Shown: positions 7,221 to 14,719 of the stretch, one piece after another
Numbering within the stretch: position 1 is the first letter of the stretch
Layout of the letters: each line of letters starts with the position of its first letter
Assembly (NCBI GenBank): GCA_039821645.1
Contig: JBCBNU010000057.1
Location: 1 to 17,162 of the forward strand
Length of the DNA stretch: 17,162 bases
Reading direction: 5' to 3'
Source: CALBPI01 sp039821645
GTDB lineage: Bacteria; Pseudomonadota; Gammaproteobacteria; Steroidobacterales; Woeseiaceae
The notes under the pieces: model-generated
What the model was told of the DNA's origin: nothing
The model's input: the letters and a program-made list of their open reading frames with translations, nothing else
Database searches by the model: none
Position numbers and translations under genes: made by a program

Positions 7221-9272
7221 TTGAACACGCGACTCATCATTTTGGGGGTGGTGGTCGGTTGCGCTACGGGGCCTTTTGCACGCGCCGCCGAAGCGCCTGT
7301 CCCGCTGGAGGAAATCGTCGTCACAGCCACGCGTCACGCCGAGGACGCGGACGCTCTGGCGCAATCGGTGACGATCATCCGTCGTGGGGATCAGCCAAGC
7401 GATTTCCTGATCACCGAAGCACTGCAAAACGCGGTGGGCGTCTACGTGCAGCAGACGACACCGGGGCAGGGTGCACCCATCATTCGGGGGCTGCGTGGCT
7501 CTTCAGTGCTGCACCTTGTCGATGGCATGCGGCTTAATAATGCGATCTTCCGCAGCGCACCGACTCAGTACTTTGCACTGGTGCCGGCAAGCAGTGTTGA
7601 TCGTGTCGAGGTACTCAGAGGCACTTCTGCATCGGTCTATGGCACGGACGCCGTCGCTGGCGTTGTGAACGCCGTGACTCGGCGCCCCGAGCTTCAAGAA
7701 GCGGGTTGGCAAAGCCAGTCCTCGCTCGATGTGCGTTTGGACAGCGCATCCGAAACGCGCGCGCTGGCGGCAGGCTGGAGTTTTGGCGATTCAATACTGG
7801 CCGGTGATTTCAGTGCTGAATATCAGGTGACTAACGACCGGCGTATTGGTGGTGGGTCCCGCGTCGGTCCCAGCGGCTTCGAAGCGTGGGGAGGGCGCGC
7901 TGCACTTTCCGGCGCGTTATCTGAGGACTGGATCTGGTTAGCGGATCTGCAGTTTATGGAGCAGCCGTCGACACCGAGGGTAGATGAGCTCGTGCCGGGT
8001 TTTGGGCAGACCCAGCCGTCGTCGTCGGAGTTTGCGTTCGCGCCGAATCGTCGAACGTTCTTTCACGCGCAAACCAGCCGTCGTGATGGTTGGCTGAATG
8101 CCGACTGGAATATCGATCTGGCCTGGCAGCGGATCGACGACGACCGTCGGACACGCGATCTCGATGCGCCCACCCGATTGCTCGAACAAAACACGAGCGA
8201 CTTGTACGGATTGTCTGTCGTTGCGAACCGTGACCGTGATGGCGAACGCGTTCGCTGGGTAGCGGGGCTCGACCATTATGCGGATCGCGTGACGAGTGGC
8301 CGCTGGGAGCAGCAAGTTGCATCGGGCGCGGTCCAGAGCGTGATGTCTCGATTCCCGGATGGGTCACGGGTGCGTCAAACCAGTCTGTTCGCAGAGATGC
8401 AGATCGAGAACCTGGGGCGCTGGCACTGGGGTGGTGGAATTCGGTTTAGCAGCAGTCGCGCGGTGCTGGCGCGCACCGAGGCCACACCCGAAACGACGAC
8501 ATCGGTAAACGATCTCGGCATCGATCTCTCTTTGCGCTATGAACTCAGTGAGGCTCTGAACTGGGTCACCACGCTAGGCGCTGGGTTTCGAGCGCCCAAT
8601 ATATTCGATTTGGGTACATTGGGGGCGCGGCCGGGCAATCGTTTTAACGTACCGAATGCCTCGTTGGAATCCGAGCGAGTGCAACACCTCGATACCGGTC
8701 TGCGTTATCGCACGGACCGAGCCCGCTTCGAGCTGGTGGGGTTCTACCTTCACTACGATGACCGCATCGCGTCGGTATTGACCGGTGCACAGACACCTGG
8801 GGGGCGCGATGTCGTACAGAGCGCCAATGTGTCTACCAGCGATATTCTGGGTATCGAGTTCGGTCTCGAGTACAGACTCACACCAGCCTGGCGTCTGAAC
8901 GCGGTACTGAATGCAACGCGAGGTGAACAACGCCAGCGCGGCCAATCCGACGAGCCCGGGGACCGTATCCCACCCGTCAATGCCAGCCTCGCAATCAATC
9001 GATACACAGACAACTACCGAGCCGAATTCATGGTTCGCAGTGCGGCATCACAGACTCGACTAAGTGCCCGTGACTTACGAGATATCCGGATAGATCCGGG
9101 TGGCACCCCGGGATGGGTAGCTGCAGACCTGGGGCTTGAGTGGTTCGATGTGGGTGGTTGGCAAATCAATGCGGGTGTCGAGAACCTACTGGACCATCGT
9201 TATCGAAATCACGGCTCGGGCATCGATGCGCCCGGCCGAAATCTCTACCTGTCACTGCGAACCACATTCTGA
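7221..9272 (+). CDS. TonB-dependent outer-membrane receptor, heme-receptor-like
   Basis: A 683-residue outer-membrane receptor that would import a ligand using TonB energy. The only usable start is TTG at 7221: an in-frame TGA lies at 7185 and no ATG or GTG comes between. A signal peptide ends near ARAAEA (residue 24), followed by a TonB box, EEIVVTATR (30-38), and the plug with IIRGLRGSSVLHLVDGMRLNN and VEVLRGTSASVYGTDAVAGVVN. The barrel has a FRAP box (456-459) and an NPNL-like block (NVPNASLESE), a pair typical of heme/hemoglobin receptors, but no His lies between them where HemR-type receptors have one. It ends LSLRTTF, with the terminal aromatic residue of barrels. No Shine-Dalgarno is visible. 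The substrate cannot be named. Confidence 0.88.
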   Translation: MNTRLIILGVVVGCATGPFARAAEAPVPLEEIVVTATRHAEDADALAQSVTIIRRGDQPSDFLITEALQNAVGVYVQQTTPGQGAPIIRGLRGSSVLHLVDGMRLNNAIFRSAPTQYFALVPASSVDRVEVLRGTSASVYGTDAVAGVVNAVTRRPELQEAGWQSQSSLDVRLDSASETRALAAGWSFGDSILAGDFSAEYQVTNDRRIGGGSRVGPSGFEAWGGRAALSGALSEDWIWLADLQFMEQPSTPRVDELVPGFGQTQPSSSEFAFAPNRRTFFHAQTSRRDGWLNADWNIDLAWQRIDDDRRTRDLDAPTRLLEQNTSDLYGLSVVANRDRDGERVRWVAGLDHYADRVTSGRWEQQVASGAVQSVMSRFPDGSRVRQTSLFAEMQIENLGRWHWGGGIRFSSSRAVLARTEATPETTTSVNDLGIDLSLRYELSEALNWVTTLGAGFRAPNIFDLGTLGARPGNRFNVPNASLESERVQHLDTGLRYRTDRARFELVGFYLHYDDRIASVLTGAQTPGGRDVVQSANVSTSDILGIEFGLEYRLTPAWRLNAVLNATRGEQRQRGQSDEPGDRIPPVNASLAINRYTDNYRAEFMVRSAASQTRLSARDLRDIRIDPGGTPGWVAADLGLEWFDVGGWQINAGVENLLDHRYRNHGSGIDAPGRNLYLSLRTTF

Positions 9273-9299
9273 CGAGCCGCACCGATAGGTCGAATTGGC

Positions 9300-9305
9300 T
9301 ATACT
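9300..9305 (+). promoter_or_regulatory. Possible -10 box for the Asp-box protein gene
   Basis: TATACT lies 31 bases before the ATG of the next gene. No good -35 stands 16-18 bases upstream. If used, it would give a separate short leader containing AGGGG (9324-9328), a good ribosome-binding site 8 bases before the ATG at 9337. Confidence 0.3.
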
Positions 9306-9336
9306 CATGGCTTAATAAAAATCAGGGGCCGATCTA

Positions 9337-12300
9337 ATGCGTTACTGGATTACGTTCATTGCCAGCATGCTTCTGGCGATGCCGGGGTTTGCACAGGATA
9401 AAGAAGAAAGTTCACCAGGCTTCAACGAAGCGACCTTCAAAGGACTGGAGTGGCGTTCGATCGGACCGGCACTCATGTCCGGTCGCATCTCGGATATTGC
9501 AATCCATCCCGACCGCCAGAGTACCTGGTACGTTGCGACCGGCTCTGGTGGCATCTGGAAAACCGAAAACCGAGGCACGACCTGGACACCTATTTTTGAT
9601 GATGAGGCCGTGTATTCGATCGGTTGCATCACGATCGATCCGAACAACCCGAACGTCATCTGGGCAGGGACCGGCGAGAATATTTCGGGTCGCCATACCT
9701 CCTTTGGTAATGGTTTGTATCGCTCTCGCGACGCGGGCAAGAGCTGGGAGCAGATGGGCCTCGAGGACTCCGAACGGATCGGTATGATTCGTATCGATCC
9801 GAGAGACTCGAACACCATTTTCGTGGCGGCGCAGGGGCCTTTGTGGTCGGGTGGTGGCGAGCGTGGTTTATTCAAAACGACGGATGGCGGCGAGAACTGG
9901 GAGAAGATTCTCGGTGAGGGACTCGGCAACACCGACGAAGACGACAAGTACACCGGCGTCTCCGAAGTTCACATGGACCCGCGCAACCCCGATGTTCTGT
10001 ATGCCGTGTCGTGGCAGCGTATCCGCAGCGTCGCAGCACTGATGGACGGTGGTCCGGGCACCGGTATTCACAAGTCTGAGGATGGTGGCGAGACCTGGCG
10101 CGAGCTCAAAAGCGGTTTGCCGGGCTCGGTGAAGGGCAAGATCGGTTTCGCGATTTCGTCGCAAAAGCCGGACGTCGTATACGCGACCATCGAATTAGCG
10201 AATCGTGAGGGCGGATTCTGGCGCTCCGAGGACGGTGGCGAGAGCTGGGAGAAGCGCAACGACTACCTGTCGGGCGGCACGGGGCCGCATTACTATCAGG
10301 AGATCTTTGCGAGCCCACACAAGTTCGATCGTGTTTACCAGATGGACGTCTGGATGCACATGACCGATGACGGTGGCAAGACATTCAACATGGTCAACAG
10401 CGATAACAAGCACTCTGACCACCACGCCATGGCTTTCGACCCGAACGACCCCGATTATATTCTGGTGGGTGTTGATGGCGGCATCTATGAGAGCTACGAC
10501 AGCGCCAAGACCTGGCGTTATGCGGCGAACTTGCCGATCACACAGTTCTATAAGGTAGCGGTAGACTACGACACACCGTTCTACAACGTTTACGGCGGTA
10601 CGCAGGACAACAACTCTCAGGGTGGTCCGAGCCGCACGATGAACGCCCACGGCATTACCAACAGCGACTGGTTCATCACGTTGTTCGGTGACGGCCACCA
10701 GTCGGCAGTAGATCCGAACAACCCCGACATCATCTATGCAGAATGGCAGCAGGGTAACCTCGTGCGCTATGACCGGCGCACGGGCGAGCAGGTGTACATC
10801 AAACCGCAGGCCGCCGAGGGCAAAGCGCCGGATCGCTATAACTGGGATGCGCCGATTCTGATCAGCTCCCATGATTCGAAGACGATCTTCTTCGCATCGC
10901 AGCGCGTATGGCGCAGTGATGACTACGGTGATTCGTGGACTGCAATCTCGCCGGATTTGACCCGCAACGAGCGTCGTGTTGATGCGTCGATGATGGGTCG
11001 CACCTGGAGCTATGACGCGCCTTGGGACCTGTATGCGATGTCGGAGTTCAACACGATTGTGAATATCTCGCAGTCGCCGATTGATGAGAACATCATTTAC
11101 GCCGGGACCGACGACGGACTGATTCAGGTGACGGAAGATGGCGGAAAAACCTGGCGCAAGATCGATCGCCTGCCGGGTGTGCCCGAGCGTTTCTTCGTCA
11201 ATGACATCAAGGCTGATCTGTTTGATGCAGATACGGTCTACGCGGTAGTCGACGATCACAAGAACGGTGACTTCGCGCCTTACATTCTGAAGAGCGAAAA
11301 CCGTGGGCGCCGTTGGAAACAGATCACCAGTAATCTCCCCGACAATCACATTCTGTGGCGCGTGGTCCAGGATCACGAGAAGTCGGACCTGTTGTTCGTC
11401 GGCAGCGAGTTCGGTGTCTTTTTCACCGTCGATGGTGGGGAGAACTGGACCAAACTGAAGGGTTCGGTTCCCAATATATCGTTCCGCGATCTCGCAATTC
11501 AGAAGCGTGAAAACGATCTGGTCGGGGCGACGTTCGGACGCGGTTTCTACGTGCTGGATGACTACACGCCGCTGCGTGATGTGACCACGGGCATGCTCGA
11601 GTCGGGTGCCACCTTGTTCCCTGTGAGAAGCGCACCGTGGTATGTGCCGAAGCGCGGTCTGGGTTGCGCGACCAATGGTTGTCAGTCGTCACAGGGCAAC
11701 GCGTTCTACGTGGCCAAGAACCCGGAATTTGGTGCCGTGTTCACCTACTACCTGGCTGAGGATATTCAGACTGCCAAGGAGCAACGGCGCGAAAAAGAGA
11801 AAGAGCTTGAGGCCGATAATAAGGACGTCAGCTTCCCCGATATGTCCGTGATCATCGATGAGGCGCGAGAGGACGCACCGGCGATTGTCTTCACTGTACG
11901 CGATGCTGAAGGGAATATTGTGCGTCGTGTTGAGGGACCGGCGAAGGCGGGCTTTCACCGGGTTGCCTGGGACCTTCGCTATCCAGCTTTGGATGCGTGG
12001 ACGCCGCGTGAAGCCGAGTCTGGATACGAGGCTGGTCCTGGGGTCATGGTGGCGCCGGGTCAGTTCTCTGTTGAGATGTCACAGCGTATTGATGGCGTGA
12101 CCACGGCGATGAATCAAACGCAGACGTTCGATGTAGAGTCGATCCGTGCCGAACCAGTGCTCCCGGGTTCTTCTCAGGAAGAGCGCGTGATTTTCAATCA
12201 GCAGTTGGAAGAGCTGTTGCGAGTCGCTGATGGCACCAGCAGTTCTATGGATTTCATGGACGCCGAGTTGAACGCAGCGAAAGCGGTGCTCAAGCGCTTT

Positions 12301-12621
12301 GTTGCGGGTGAGTCGATGTATCAGCAAGCGGTAGCGATTCAGGATCGACTGCATGACCAGGTAGAGCGACTGTCCGGTAACAGTACGCGTGACATCTACC
12401 ACGACTGGGACATGATGACGGTTTACGACCGCTACTGGCATGCGCGTTTTGCTCCGGGTACGAACTTGTACGGACCGACACCGGCACAACGCGAGTCCTA
12501 TCGGATCGCTCGTGAGCTATTCGATGACATCGTGACCAACATGGATGCCATCGAGCGCGATCTTGATGCGCTTAAGGTTGCGATGGACGCGGCGGGAGCG
12601 CCTTGGTCGCCGGGTCGATAA
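9337..12621 (+). CDS. Exported Asp-box (BNR/VPS10-like) beta-propeller protein
   Basis: A 1094-residue secreted or periplasmic protein. MRYWITFIASMLLAMPGFA is a signal peptide, cut near residue 19. Eleven Asp-box motifs (S/T-x-D-x-G-x-T-W type) are visible at about residues 75, 129, 180, 246, 296, 342, 385, 526, 598, 652 and 696, for example KSEDGGETW and VTEDGGKTW. Such spacing fits one or two large beta-propellers of the sortilin/VPS10 or sialidase-like kind, often annotated simply as glycosyl hydrolase. From about 850, FTVRDAEGNIVRRVEGPAKAGFHRVAWDLRY resembles a FlgD-type Ig-like domain; before it is a charged helix (about 813-826), and the C-terminus is helical. I see no catalytic residues that would prove a hydrolase; binding or scaffolding of peptides or glycans is equally possible. 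It follows the TonB receptor by 64 bases. Confidence 0.85.
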   Translation: MRYWITFIASMLLAMPGFAQDKEESSPGFNEATFKGLEWRSIGPALMSGRISDIAIHPDRQSTWYVATGSGGIWKTENRGTTWTPIFDDEAVYSIGCITIDPNNPNVIWAGTGENISGRHTSFGNGLYRSRDAGKSWEQMGLEDSERIGMIRIDPRDSNTIFVAAQGPLWSGGGERGLFKTTDGGENWEKILGEGLGNTDEDDKYTGVSEVHMDPRNPDVLYAVSWQRIRSVAALMDGGPGTGIHKSEDGGETWRELKSGLPGSVKGKIGFAISSQKPDVVYATIELANREGGFWRSEDGGESWEKRNDYLSGGTGPHYYQEIFASPHKFDRVYQMDVWMHMTDDGGKTFNMVNSDNKHSDHHAMAFDPNDPDYILVGVDGGIYESYDSAKTWRYAANLPITQFYKVAVDYDTPFYNVYGGTQDNNSQGGPSRTMNAHGITNSDWFITLFGDGHQSAVDPNNPDIIYAEWQQGNLVRYDRRTGEQVYIKPQAAEGKAPDRYNWDAPILISSHDSKTIFFASQRVWRSDDYGDSWTAISPDLTRNERRVDASMMGRTWSYDAPWDLYAMSEFNTIVNISQSPIDENIIYAGTDDGLIQVTEDGGKTWRKIDRLPGVPERFFVNDIKADLFDADTVYAVVDDHKNGDFAPYILKSENRGRRWKQITSNLPDNHILWRVVQDHEKSDLLFVGSEFGVFFTVDGGENWTKLKGSVPNISFRDLAIQKRENDLVGATFGRGFYVLDDYTPLRDVTTGMLESGATLFPVRSAPWYVPKRGLGCATNGCQSSQGNAFYVAKNPEFGAVFTYYLAEDIQTAKEQRREKEKELEADNKDVSFPDMSVIIDEAREDAPAIVFTVRDAEGNIVRRVEGPAKAGFHRVAWDLRYPALDAWTPREAESGYEAGPGVMVAPGQFSVEMSQRIDGVTTAMNQTQTFDVESIRAEPVLPGSSQEERVIFNQQLEELLRVADGTSSSMDFMDAELNAAKAVLKRFVAGESMYQQAVAIQDRLHDQVERLSGNSTRDIYHDWDMMTVYDRYWHARFAPGTNLYGPTPAQRESYRIARELFDDIVTNMDAIERDLDALKVAMDAAGAPWSPGR

Positions 12622-13129
12622 GCGTGAGGGCAAATGTGATCGAGTCGACCCGCAGGTCGACTCGATCACGACGTTTCTCAGTAGCATCGCTGCTGACACT
12701 GTCAGCGCTCGCATCGACGAAGGCTATGAGTGCGACGGAAACAGCATCGTTTTTGTCTTCGCTGATTACGAAATTCTGTTGATCAGCGACCCCGCTGCAG
12801 ACCGCATGCGGGTGATGATTCCTATCAACGATGCGAATGCATTGGACGAGCAGGAACTAACGCGTTTGATGAAGGCCAACTTTGATTCGGCGCTCGACGC
12901 ACGCTATGCGATCGCTACCGATGTGCTTTGGGGCACGTTCATTCACCGCCTCTCAGCACTTTCGGAGCTGGATTTGCTATCGGGGATCGGCCAAACGATC
13001 AATATTGCGGAGACCTTCGGAACCAGCTACTCGTCGGGAGAATTGGTCTTTGGTGGTGGCGATTCCAGCGCGATTCAGCGACGCGAGCTGATCGAAGAGT
13101 TACAGCCTCGCGGAAAGGAAGCCGTATAG
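12545..13129 (+). CDS. YbjN/CesT-like small protein (start uncertain)
   Basis: The recognisable protein begins near base 12650 (VDSITTFLSSIAADTVSARIDEGY) and continues with FVFADYEILLISDPAADRMRVMIPI, LMKANFDSALDARYAIATDVLWGTFIHRLSALSE and YSSGELVFGGG. This resembles the YbjN / type III chaperone-like fold family of about 150 residues, whose role is not established. No ATG, GTG or TTG exists in frame between 12581 and the conserved region. The available starts (ATG 12545, ATG 12566, TTG 12578) all lie inside the preceding gene, and the first 30 or so residues they add are Arg-rich and look like shadow coding. The true start may be non-canonical, or a frameshift may lie near the hairpin at 12636-12669. 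Its TAG stop overlaps the sbtA ribosome-binding site, so the two are coupled. Confidence 0.72.
   Translation: MPSSAILMRLRLRWTRRERLGRRVDKREGKCDRVDPQVDSITTFLSSIAADTVSARIDEGYECDGNSIVFVFADYEILLISDPAADRMRVMIPINDANALDEQELTRLMKANFDSALDARYAIATDVLWGTFIHRLSALSELDLLSGIGQTINIAETFGTSYSSGELVFGGGDSSAIQRRELIEELQPRGKEAV
12636..12669. repeat. Perfect 14-bp inverted repeat (hairpin)
   Basis: GTGATCGAGTCGAC (12636-12649) and GTCGACTCGATCAC (12656-12669) are exact complements around the loop CCGCAG. The stem starts 14 bases after the stop of the Asp-box gene. It is followed only by GACGTTTCTC, so it is not a classic T-tailed terminator; it may stabilise the 3' end of the upstream message, attenuate read-through, or mask translation of the next gene. 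Confidence 0.75.
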
Positions 13130-13132
13130 GAG
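13128..13132 (+). promoter_or_regulatory. Ribosome-binding site of sbtA overlapping upstream stop
   Basis: AGGAG with a 4-base gap to the ATG at 13137. The TAG stop of the preceding gene (13127-13129) runs into it, so ribosomes finishing the YbjN-like protein are placed to start sbtA. Confidence 0.7.
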
Positions 13133-13136
13133 CATC

Positions 13137-14129
13137 ATGGAATCCATTTTTTCGTTGGCAGTGACCAACCTCATTTCACCCGTGATCCTGAGCTTTGTCC
13201 TCGGCGTGGTGGCTGCGGCCGCTCGGTCCGATCTCACAGTGCCGGAAGCCGTTGCAAAGGGCATGTCGATCTACCTGCTGTTCGCGATCGGGTTTAAAGG
13301 CGGTGTCGCTGTTGCCAACAACGGAGTTGATGCGCAGCTCGTGCTGACGTTGCTCGCGGGCATTTTATTGTCTGCACTTCTGCCCTTTATTGCATTCGCC
13401 GTCTTGCGTACCGTGTCTTCTCTAACTCGAGTCGACGCCGCTGCTGTCGCGGCCCATTACGGTTCCATTTCGATTGTGACCTTTGTTGCCGCAACGTCGG
13501 TGATCGACGCTGCGGGGTTGGCAGCCGAGGGGTTTATGGTCGCAGTCGCGGCGACAATGGAGGCACCCGCTATCCTTTCTGCGCTGTGGTTAGTCTCGGT
13601 TGGACCGAAACGGTCGCCGGGTGAGGCACGTGTGGACCCGATGCTCGCGCGTGAAATATTGCTCAATGGGTCTATTGTCTTGTTGCTTGGTAGCTTCCTG
13701 ATTGGCGCGATTACGGGCGCCGATGGGCTCGCAAAGATCGAGAGTTTTATCGTGTCGCCATTTCAGGGCGTGTTGTGTCTGTTCCTACTCGACATGGGGT
13801 TGGTTGCAGGGCGTGGCTTGACGGAGAGTCGCGGTAATTTGAGTGGTCCTGTATTTCTTTTCGGTGCGTTGATGCCGTTGATCGGTGCGAGCGCCGGTGC
13901 AGCAGCGGGTCTATTGATTGGTTTGTCCACCGGGGGCATGACGCTCTTGATGGTGTTGGCAGCATCGTCGAGTTACATCGCAGTACCCGCCGCAATGCGT
14001 GTCGCGTTGCCGGAAGCCAGGCCATCGATCTACCTGACGCTGTCACTCGGCGTTACTTTTCCTTTCAATCTGACGCTGGGCATTCCGCTGTACCTGGCGG
14101 TTGCAATGGCATTGAGCGGAGGCGCTTAA
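13137..14129 (+). CDS. sbtA: Sodium-dependent bicarbonate permease, SbtA family
   Basis: A 330-residue inner-membrane protein with about ten hydrophobic segments. SbtA proteins are high-affinity Na+/HCO3- symporters, best known from cyanobacteria. Family segments seen here: LLFAIGFKGGVAVA, VAAHYGSISIVTFVAA, TMEAPAILSAL, GSIVLLLGSFLIG, GVLCLFLLDMGLVAGRGL, LAASSSYIAVPAAMRVALPEA and SLGVTFPFNLTLGIPLYLA. The two halves look like related repeats, as in the known fold. The start is set by AGGAG four bases upstream. It is followed at once (TAAATG) by an SbtB-type gene, which supports the SbtA assignment. Homologs in non-cyanobacteria are widespread, and their substrate is mostly inferred. Confidence 0.88.
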   Translation: MESIFSLAVTNLISPVILSFVLGVVAAAARSDLTVPEAVAKGMSIYLLFAIGFKGGVAVANNGVDAQLVLTLLAGILLSALLPFIAFAVLRTVSSLTRVDAAAVAAHYGSISIVTFVAATSVIDAAGLAAEGFMVAVAATMEAPAILSALWLVSVGPKRSPGEARVDPMLAREILLNGSIVLLLGSFLIGAITGADGLAKIESFIVSPFQGVLCLFLLDMGLVAGRGLTESRGNLSGPVFLFGALMPLIGASAGAAAGLLIGLSTGGMTLLMVLAASSSYIAVPAAMRVALPEARPSIYLTLSLGVTFPFNLTLGIPLYLAVAMALSGGA

Positions 14130-14450
14130 ATGGAAACTTATTCTGCAAAACGTGTCGCTATCATTATCGAGCAGGTCATGCAGAGCCGACTGCTCGACGC
14201 GTTGGATTCCGCAGGTGTCAAAGGTTACTCGGTATTACCGGTTCTTGGCGGGTCAGGTCGTTCCGGTCAATGGCTGCGCGACGGTCAGGTTACGCGCGGT
14301 ACCGGCATGGTGCAGGTAATTTGCGTGGTGCGTCCGGAGCAGCTTGAAGCGCTCCAGGACGCAGCCTTCGCGCACATCGAGCATCACATGGGCATCGTCA
14401 CGATCAGCGATGTTGAGGTACTGCGTTCGGCACGTACATCATCGAACTGA
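14130..14450 (+). CDS. sbtB: PII-like regulator of SbtA (SbtB type)
   Basis: A 106-residue PII-superfamily protein beginning on the base after the sbtA stop. GGAGG (14118-14122) stands 7 bases before the ATG. The layout fits PII: VAIIIEQVMQSRLLDALDSAGVKGYSVLPV, a T-loop of about residues 40-58 (GGSGRSGQWLRDGQVTRGTG), then VQVICVVRPEQLEAL and IVTISDVEVLR. The T-loop has no Tyr, so uridylylation of the GlnB type is not expected. The C-terminus RSARTSSN lacks the Cys-bearing R-loop of cyanobacterial SbtB. SbtB proteins bind adenine nucleotides and plug SbtA when they are in the inhibitory state; that role here is inferred from the pairing. Confidence 0.86.
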   Translation: METYSAKRVAIIIEQVMQSRLLDALDSAGVKGYSVLPVLGGSGRSGQWLRDGQVTRGTGMVQVICVVRPEQLEALQDAAFAHIEHHMGIVTISDVEVLRSARTSSN

Positions 14451-14455
14451 TGCGC

Positions 14456-14719
14456 TCAGGGGCGGAGCAGCGCTTCTGCGTCTCTATCTGCGATCATCAT
14501 CGTCGGTGCGTTGGTATTGCCGGCAACGAGCTACGGCATGATCGAAGCGTCGATCACTCGAATATTCTCGCAACCCTTCAGCGATAGCGACGGTGACACC
14601 ACGGTGAGCGCGTTGTCAGTGTCACCCATGCGGCACGTCCCCACAGGGTGATAGGCCGTACCGAGTTTTGAATACATGTAGCGGGTGAGGTTCTCTCGGT
14701 CGACCACATCCGGTCCGGG
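14456..14719 (-). pseudogene. GMC oxidoreductase, C-terminal remnant
   Basis: Only about the last 85 residues of a glucose-methanol-choline family flavoenzyme remain. PDVVDRENLTRYMYSKLG, AYHPVGTCRMG and IRVIDASIMP are the family's closing motifs, including the His of the YHPVGT segment. An in-frame TAG (14531-14533) breaks the sequence after SIMP, and the reading then continues LVAGNTNAPTMMIADRDAEALL to a TGA at 14456-14458, which is the normal family ending. The FAD-binding N-terminal part is gone: the upstream end is joined directly to an aldehyde dehydrogenase fragment near 14720. It cannot be functional. The stop lies 5 bases from the convergent sbtB stop. Confidence 0.9.

Noticed and set aside
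10195..11376. A 393-codon open frame on the minus strand, opposite the Asp-box gene.
   Set aside because: The plus-strand protein has a signal peptide, repeated Asp-boxes and a good ribosome-binding site; the minus frame has no recognisable domain and is a composition effect.
12624..12782. A 52-codon frame from GTG 12624 with a signal-peptide-like stretch (RRFSVASLLTLSALAS).
   Set aside because: It overlaps the conserved YbjN-like coding region in another frame, has no good ribosome-binding site and ends in mid-domain. It looks like a shadow, although a frameshift from it into the YbjN-like frame cannot be excluded without reads.
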